Source of the DNA: Acidobacteriota bacterium
GTDB taxonomy: Bacteria; Acidobacteriota; Terriglobia; Terriglobales; Acidobacteriaceae
Length of the DNA: 64,000 nt
Assembly (NCBI GenBank): GCA_016196065.1
Contig: JACPYL010000025.1
Location: 186,001-250,000 of the forward strand
Direction of reading: 5' to 3'
The notes beneath the pieces were generated by a model. The model was not told the DNA's origin. It made no database searches and saw only the letters and a list, made by a program, of their open reading frames with translations. This document shows, one piece after another, positions 59,404-64,000 of this stretch (its first letter is position 1; each line of letters starts with the position of its first letter). A program made the position numbers and the translations under genes.

Positions 59404-62400
59404 CTAGAAATCGAACCGCAGCGCGAGCTGTGTGACTCTCGGATTGGCAACGGTAGCCGTGGAGGCACCGAATGAACCCGACGTAATGTTCCCGACCGGA
59501 ACCGCGAAATTCGCTCGGTTCAGGAGGTTGAAGAAGTTCGCCTGGAACTGAAGAGCCGTGCGTTCCGTGATCTTGAACTTCTTGGCAAAACTCATGTCAA
59601 TGTTCTGGAAGTTAGGTCCATACAGAGTATTGCGACCTGTCTGTCCGGTGCCAGGGCCTTCACACCAGAGACCATCGTTGACGCTCGCAGGACATTGAAG
59701 GTCGACACCCGGAACAAAGGACTGGTTAATACCACGGAGTCTTCCGAACTTCGTAGTATCGAAATATCCAGCAGCGGGGCTTGCTCCCGTGAGCACACTA
59801 GTGATGGACCCCGTACCGTTGTAGGCCAGGCGATCGTTGCTGGTGCCATTCTTGTTCGCGTCGTTGCTGCTGTTCGTGGAGAACAGGGAGAACGGAACGC
59901 CGGATTGCAGAGAGACGATAGCCGAAGTTGACCATCCGCTCAGCCATCGATTGCCCTTGAAGATAGGCAGTTCATAGCTGTAGCTGAGGACAAACCGGTG
60001 CTTCACGTCGAAGTCGGCTGGCCCGCGATCAAGACCGATGTTGCCGCTATCGGTCGGGTTCAGAGTCTGTCCACGAGGCGTAAACGCATCGCTGATTTCG
60101 TCGATGGCCTTCGACCAGGTGTAGTTGGCGTTGAACTGCAAGCCGTTCGAAAAGCGTTTGGTCAAAGTCGTCTGCAAAGCATTGTAGTTAGAGTTGAAAC
60201 CATTCGTGCGCAGGTTGATGTTGCCGACGGATGGGTTGGGCCGCAGACTGTCGGTTTGCAGACCAGCCGTGCGTCCGGGATAGGTATTCAAGTTGGCGAT
60301 GCCAACCAACTTACGTCCCCAGGTTCCGACGTAGTTCGTGTCCAAAACCAGGTTCCTTGCAAGCTCGTACTGGAAACCGAAGTTGGTTTGCTCGTAGTAC
60401 GCCGTCTTCAGATTCTGGTCGATCGCGCGTGGATTCGGCGTATTCAAATTGCTGCCGAACAGCGCCTGGGCGCCAAACGGGACGGTATAGGCACCCGGAA
60501 GCGATTGAGCGCTCTGGAAGAAGATGGTGGCTACCGAGAATTTAGGCGGATTGAACCGGAGGTTCTCGAAGATGTTGTTGTACATCCGGTCATACGCAAT
60601 GCCGAAGCCGCCACGAATTACAAATTTCTGTTTTCCAAAAGCGTCCCAGGCAAAACCAATTCGAGGAGAAAAGTTGTTGAGATCTTTTTTCCAGATCTCA
60701 CTGTCTTTGATCTGGAACGTTGAGGTTGCAAATCCGGCGTACACCGGGTTGTTAAGCGGAAAGAACTGGTTCTCACTGTCGGTTACGATCGGAGTAGCCT
60801 TCGACCCAGTAAAGAGGTTCGAGTCCAGACCCTTTTGGAAGTTGTGCGGGGGCCCAAAGTAGTCCCAGCGTACTCCCAGGTTCAATGTCAGACGCGGCGT
60901 AACGCGCCAGTCATCCTGTACGTAAGCCGCGAGTTCGTTGGCCCGGAAACCACGGTAGTAAATGGGACGAGTCGCAGGATTCTTGGTGGGATCAATGGAA
61001 GCCTGTGCATAGAACCACGAACCGTAATAGGTATAACCGAAAACCGACTGATCAACATCCCCACCGAACTTACCGTCGGTCAAGATGTCTTCCACACCGT
61101 AGGGCAGGAAGAACCCATTGAACTGTGTGAAGAAGCTCGAGCCGTTCCGGGTCCGGTCGTAGCTGGCGCCGATCTTGATATTGTGTTTGCCTTTGGTAAC
61201 CGAGAGGTCGTCCTTGTACTGAAACTCGTTCTCGGTAAAGAACTGCGGAAGTCCGCTGCTGTTGCCGTAGGCGCCCGCATAAGGGTCAAACGCAGTGACG
61301 ATCGAAGGCACTCCAGCGGCGCTAGAAGCAGCATCGCCGGGGAAGTTCGCGGTGTGACGGGTATATGCAACCCGGGCCTGGTTCAAGATGGTCGGACTGA
61401 ACGTGTGCGACCAGGTTATTCCCGCATTCATCGCGCGCGCATGGTTGGGAAGCGGCAATCCAAAAGTGGAGTCACCACCGTTCCATTGCGTAACGGAATC
61501 AGCATTGTCATACAGATAGGTGCCGGTAAGACTGTCGTTGGTTCCGAGTTTGTGATCGACTTTCGTTGTGTAGCGAGACTGGTTGAGAGTAAACGCCTGG
61601 GGAACATTGATGTTGCCGAAAACATGGACCGGATACTGGATGCCAGCGGTATAAGCTCCGCCTCCGAAGAAGTCCTGCTCGGTAAAGGTGCAATTAGAAC
61701 TGGAGCCGCAAACCGGCACGCCCTGCGGTGCAAGGTTGGTGCTGTAGATGGGTCCCAGCGTCGACGAATCCGCAAATCCATCCGGGCAGGTTTCGCCCGT
61801 AAACTGCATGCAGACGCCGCCCGGATCGCTCTCCATGAACGTCTGGAATTGGCCATTGTTTACGAAATCAATGAAATCCTGCGTCAACACGTGGCCGCTG
61901 AGTGGTGAAGCACTGCGGTCCCGACGGAACTCCGTGGTGAAGAAGAAGAACGTCTTGTCCTTGATGATCGGTCCGCCAAAGGAACCGCCAAATTGGTTAC
62001 GGACCAGTGAGTCCTTGATGCCCGCGGCGTTCGAGAAGAAACTGTTGGCCGCAAGAGCCTGGACGCGGTTGTATTCAAACAACGAACCGTGCCACTGGTT
62101 GCTACCGCCCTTGAGTACCGTGTCGGTTACGAATCCGCCGGCCTTGCCATATTCCGCGGAGAAGTTGTGCTCAATTACGCGATATTCTTCGATCGCGTCA
62201 GGCGAAATGGTGGTATTCGCTCCACCGGTGTTTGCAGCGATCGATCCGCCGCCGCCGAGACCCTGATCGTTGTTATCGAAGCCTTCCACTAAGTAATTGC
62301 CGGTACCGCTGCGCGTGCCGTTGACGGCTGCGCCGCGGTCGGTACCACCATTGTTCGCGTTCAAAGCGACGTTGCCCTGAACTGCGCCGGCCAGCAGCGT

Positions 62401-62886
62401 GACGAAGCTGTTCTGGTCGCGCGTTTCGAGCGGCATCGATTGCCAGACCCGGCGGTCAATTAGACCGGACAGCGAAGACTCCTGCGTCTGCACTTGCTGC
62501 ACGCCAGCCTCGACTGTCACCTGCTCGGTGGCCGCTCCTAATTCCATTCTTGCGTCGTTCGTCGTCACGACACCAACCGAGACCACAACGTTCTGAACCT
62601 TGACGGACTTGAAGCCTTTTGCCGCAAGTTCCAGAGTGTAGCTTCCGGGCGCGACAGCGGCGAATCGATAGTTTCCGGTTGCGGTTGTCGTTGCGCTCCG
62701 GGTGTCGCCGGTGGAAGCGTTGGCTAGCTTAACTTGTGCGCCAGAGATGACGGCGCCCGATGGGTCGGTCACTTGACCGGCAAGTTCACCCTGACCACCT
62801 TGGGCCAGAAGGGTTCCCGCGCAAAAGGCGAGAACAAAAAACGCGGTGAAGAATCGAACTAGCATTGAACGAAAGGCAGATTCCAT
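59404..62886 (-). CDS. TonB-dependent receptor, Oar-like, with carboxypeptidase-regulatory domain
   Basis: The product has 1160 residues from the ATG at 62886, with CAGGAG upstream. A signal peptide (about 1-29, ending LLAQG) is followed by a carboxypeptidase-regulatory-like domain (about 32-115, GELAGQVTDPSGAVISGAQVKL). A plug domain follows (about 125-230, RDQNSFVTLLAGAVQGN, DAIEEYRVIEHNFSAEYG). The large outer-membrane beta-barrel ends in LALRFDF with the terminal Phe used for BamA recognition. It closely resembles the 5' gene at 1-528. The substrate is unknown. It is monocistronic. Confidence 0.93.
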   Translation of the reverse strand: MESAFRSMLVRFFTAFFVLAFCAGTLLAQGGQGELAGQVTDPSGAVISGAQVKLANASTGDTRSATTTATGNYRFAAVAPGSYTLELAAKGFKSVKVQNVVVSVGVVTTNDARMELGAATEQVTVEAGVQQVQTQESSLSGLIDRRVWQSMPLETRDQNSFVTLLAGAVQGNVALNANNGGTDRGAAVNGTRSGTGNYLVEGFDNNDQGLGGGGSIAANTGGANTTISPDAIEEYRVIEHNFSAEYGKAGGFVTDTVLKGGSNQWHGSLFEYNRVQALAANSFFSNAAGIKDSLVRNQFGGSFGGPIIKDKTFFFFTTEFRRDRSASPLSGHVLTQDFIDFVNNGQFQTFMESDPGGVCMQFTGETCPDGFADSSTLGPIYSTNLAPQGVPVCGSSSNCTFTEQDFFGGGAYTAGIQYPVHVFGNINVPQAFTLNQSRYTTKVDHKLGTNDSLTGTYLYDNADSVTQWNGGDSTFGLPLPNHARAMNAGITWSHTFSPTILNQARVAYTRHTANFPGDAASSAAGVPSIVTAFDPYAGAYGNSSGLPQFFTENEFQYKDDLSVTKGKHNIKIGASYDRTRNGSSFFTQFNGFFLPYGVEDILTDGKFGGDVDQSVFGYTYYGSWFYAQASIDPTKNPATRPIYYRGFRANELAAYVQDDWRVTPRLTLNLGVRWDYFGPPHNFQKGLDSNLFTGSKATPIVTDSENQFFPLNNPVYAGFATSTFQIKDSEIWKKDLNNFSPRIGFAWDAFGKQKFVIRGGFGIAYDRMYNNIFENLRFNPPKFSVATIFFQSAQSLPGAYTVPFGAQALFGSNLNTPNPRAIDQNLKTAYYEQTNFGFQYELARNLVLDTNYVGTWGRKLVGIANLNTYPGRTAGLQTDSLRPNPSVGNINLRTNGFNSNYNALQTTLTKRFSNGLQFNANYTWSKAIDEISDAFTPRGQTLNPTDSGNIGLDRGPADFDVKHRFVLSYSYELPIFKGNRWLSGWSTSAIVSLQSGVPFSLFSTNSSNDANKNGTSNDRLAYNGTGSITSVLTGASPAAGYFDTTKFGRLRGINQSFVPGVDLQCPASVNDGLWCEGPGTGQTGRNTLYGPNFQNIDMSFAKKFKITERTALQFQANFFNLLNRANFAVPVGNITSGSFGASTATVANPRVTQLALRFDF

Positions 62887-63052
62887 GGGAACGTCTCCTG
62901 GAAAAAAATGTTTCAATCGGTTAAGGATTGCTACTTAGGGCCATAGATACGCTGCACGCACTCGTATCCCATCCTAAAGACTTTGCAACCTGCTCTTAAC
63001 AGCAACTCACATTCCAAAATAGACAGCGTGCAACCACTTCATTATGTGTAGT

Positions 63053-63081
63053 TTGCAATAACATAACACAGAAAATACAAT
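63053..63081 (+). promoter_or_regulatory. Sigma70-type promoter for the DUF309 gene
   Basis: TTGCAA (63053-63058) and TACAAT (63076-63081) are spaced by exactly 17 bases, about 95 bases before the ATG, in an A/T-rich divergent gap (62887-63175) that otherwise contains no gene. Confidence 0.65.
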
Positions 63082-63175
63082 TTCATGGAGAGTCCAGTAT
63101 GGCCGCAATATGGAATTTGGTATTAGTCGGCGTGATTCCCCCCTCCGGGCACCACTCTCGGTATAGTTCTTGAAC

Positions 63176-63553
63176 ATGCAGGATTTCTGGGGAGACAGTC
63201 TCAATCTTTTCAATTCCGCTCGCTTTTTCGAAGCGCATGAAGCACTCGAGGACCTTTGGCGAGAAGCACCTCGCTCTGCGCCCAGGCGACGGCATCTGCA
63301 GGGGCTGGTTCAGCTCGCAGTCGCGTTCCATCACCATTCAACCGGAAATCTCGTAGGCGCCAGTTCTGTGCTAGAGCGCGCCCTCAACAATCTAGAAGAA
63401 GGAGAGCGGTCTTTTCCGGAACTGGATTTCTCACAGTTACGGCCAGAACTCAATCTCTGGATTCGGTGCATGAACGAAGATCTGCGCAATCCGGAAGCGG
63501 CACTCTCCTTCCCTCCGCTTCCTCAGTTGGTGCTTCGCGAGAAGTCGCAGTAG
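63176..63553 (+). CDS. DUF309 domain protein
   Basis: The product has 125 residues from the ATG at 63176. It is all-helical, with the family signature FNSARFFEAHEALEDLWREAP, followed by HLQGLVQLAVAFHHHSTGNLVGASSVLERA and an acidic C-terminus. DUF309 proteins are small and of unknown biochemical function. It lies 24 bases before the aminotransferase start on the same strand, so the two may be cotranscribed. Confidence 0.88.
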   Translation: MQDFWGDSLNLFNSARFFEAHEALEDLWREAPRSAPRRRHLQGLVQLAVAFHHHSTGNLVGASSVLERALNNLEEGERSFPELDFSQLRPELNLWIRCMNEDLRNPEAALSFPPLPQLVLREKSQ

Positions 63554-63577
63554 AGCCTCCTGCTAGAATCGGGCACA

Positions 63578-64000
63578 GTGAAATCCAATTCTCCAGTAAC
63601 AAGAGTCGCCCACGCATCGGTGCCGCTGCTCGACTTGCGCCGTCAATATGAAGGGCTGCGCGAGGAAATGCTGGCGGCGATCGCCCGGGTATGCGACTCG
63701 CAGACTTTCATTCTGGGACCCGAGGTTGAGGCACTGGAGCGCGAGATCGCTGCTCTGGCCGGCGCTGCCGACGCGGTTGGGTGCGCTTCCGGAACAGAGG
63801 CACTCTGGTTGGCTCTGGTCGCGGCGGGCGTAAAGCCGGGAGATTTGGTCCTCACTACCGCGTTCAGTTTTTTTGCTTCCGCCAGTTCGATTGTCCGCGC
63901 GGGAGCCACTCCGGTCTTTGTGGACGTCGATGCGGCCACGCTGAATCTTGATCCCACACAAGTCGCGCGGCGATTACAAAGTATTGGTGGCAAGCATGTG
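63578..64000 (+). CDS. DegT/DnrJ/EryC1/StrS aminotransferase (N-terminal part, runs off the window)
   Basis: The frame is open from a GTG at 63578 to the right edge (141 residues). It begins VPLLDLRRQYEGLREEMLAAI, then DSQTFILGPEVEALEREIAAL, CASGTEALWLALVAAGVKPGD and TTAFSFFASASSIVRAGATPVFVDVD. These are the N-terminal PLP-fold motifs of sugar-nucleotide aminotransferases for cell-surface or O-antigen sugars. The catalytic Lys lies beyond the window. No strong ribosome-binding site precedes the GTG. Confidence 0.88.
   Translation, partial: MKSNSPVTRVAHASVPLLDLRRQYEGLREEMLAAIARVCDSQTFILGPEVEALEREIAALAGAADAVGCASGTEALWLALVAAGVKPGDLVLTTAFSFFASASSIVRAGATPVFVDVDAATLNLDPTQVARRLQSIGGKHV

Noticed and set aside
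1-64000. rRNA, tRNA or insertion-sequence genes
   Set aside because: No tRNA cloverleaf, rRNA segment or transposase motif was recognised on reading; a tRNAscan-SE or Infernal run would settle small RNAs.

Overview
The window looks like chromosome from an acidobacterium (Acidobacteriota, class Terriglobia or a close relative). The evidence is two Oar-type TonB-dependent receptors with carboxypeptidase-regulatory N-termini, a GWxTD-domain secreted protein, a Ser/Thr kinase fused to TPR repeats, several alkaline-phosphatase-superfamily proteins, moderately high GC, and dispersed inverted repeats of the kinds common in acidobacterial and soil metagenome sequence. This placement is inference from gene content; no rRNA or tRNA gene was seen.

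Layout. 1-11.8 kb: the 5' end of a TonB-dependent receptor, an operon of a GWxTD protein and a CarboxypepD_reg protein, an adaptor plus ABC ATPase pair without a permease, a small GNAT protein, a penicillin-binding transpeptidase-like protein, a DUF885 peptidase, a LysM protein and a small exported protein. 11.8-15 kb: a transmembrane Ser/Thr kinase with a long TPR tail. 15.2-35.2 kb: a nearly complete dcw cell-wall and division cluster on the minus strand, in transcription order mraZ-rsmH-(small ORF)-ftsL-ftsI-(lipoprotein-like ORF)-murE-murF-mraY-murD-ftsW-murG-murC-(coiled-coil membrane ORF)-ftsQ-ftsA-ftsZ. It has no murB or ddl, and it starts from a sigma70-type promoter overlapped by three 10-bp-spaced GTGG boxes that fit MraZ sites.

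35.5-39.6 kb: an assimilatory sulfur operon on the plus strand (siroheme [4Fe-4S] sulfite/nitrite reductase, precorrin-2 dehydrogenase, uroporphyrinogen-III methyltransferase, APS/PAPS reductase). Its leader has the full architecture of a translation-controlled attenuator: a 17-codon leader peptide beginning Met-Cys-Cys-Cys-Cys, a competing hairpin, an antiterminator segment and a strong intrinsic terminator. This is the most striking observation in the window.

39.6-50 kb: single genes for metabolism and housekeeping (PLP dehydratase, SRPBCC protein, YbjQ, CPXCG protein, Tat-exported M24 peptidase, aminotransferase, hfq-hflX, urate-oxidase-N-terminal-like membrane protein, AraC regulator, cytochrome P460). 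50-59.3 kb: four alkaline-phosphatase-superfamily enzymes. Two bracket a small RHH-like protein and a membrane protein in one operon. The other two are sulfatase-fold proteins with TPR tails that lack the formylglycine signature. 59.4-64 kb: a large TonB-dependent receptor, a DUF309 protein and the start of a DegT/DnrJ aminotransferase.

Several dispersed inverted-repeat families sit between cistrons. One family lies in frame inside rsmH and also supplies the last codons of murC.
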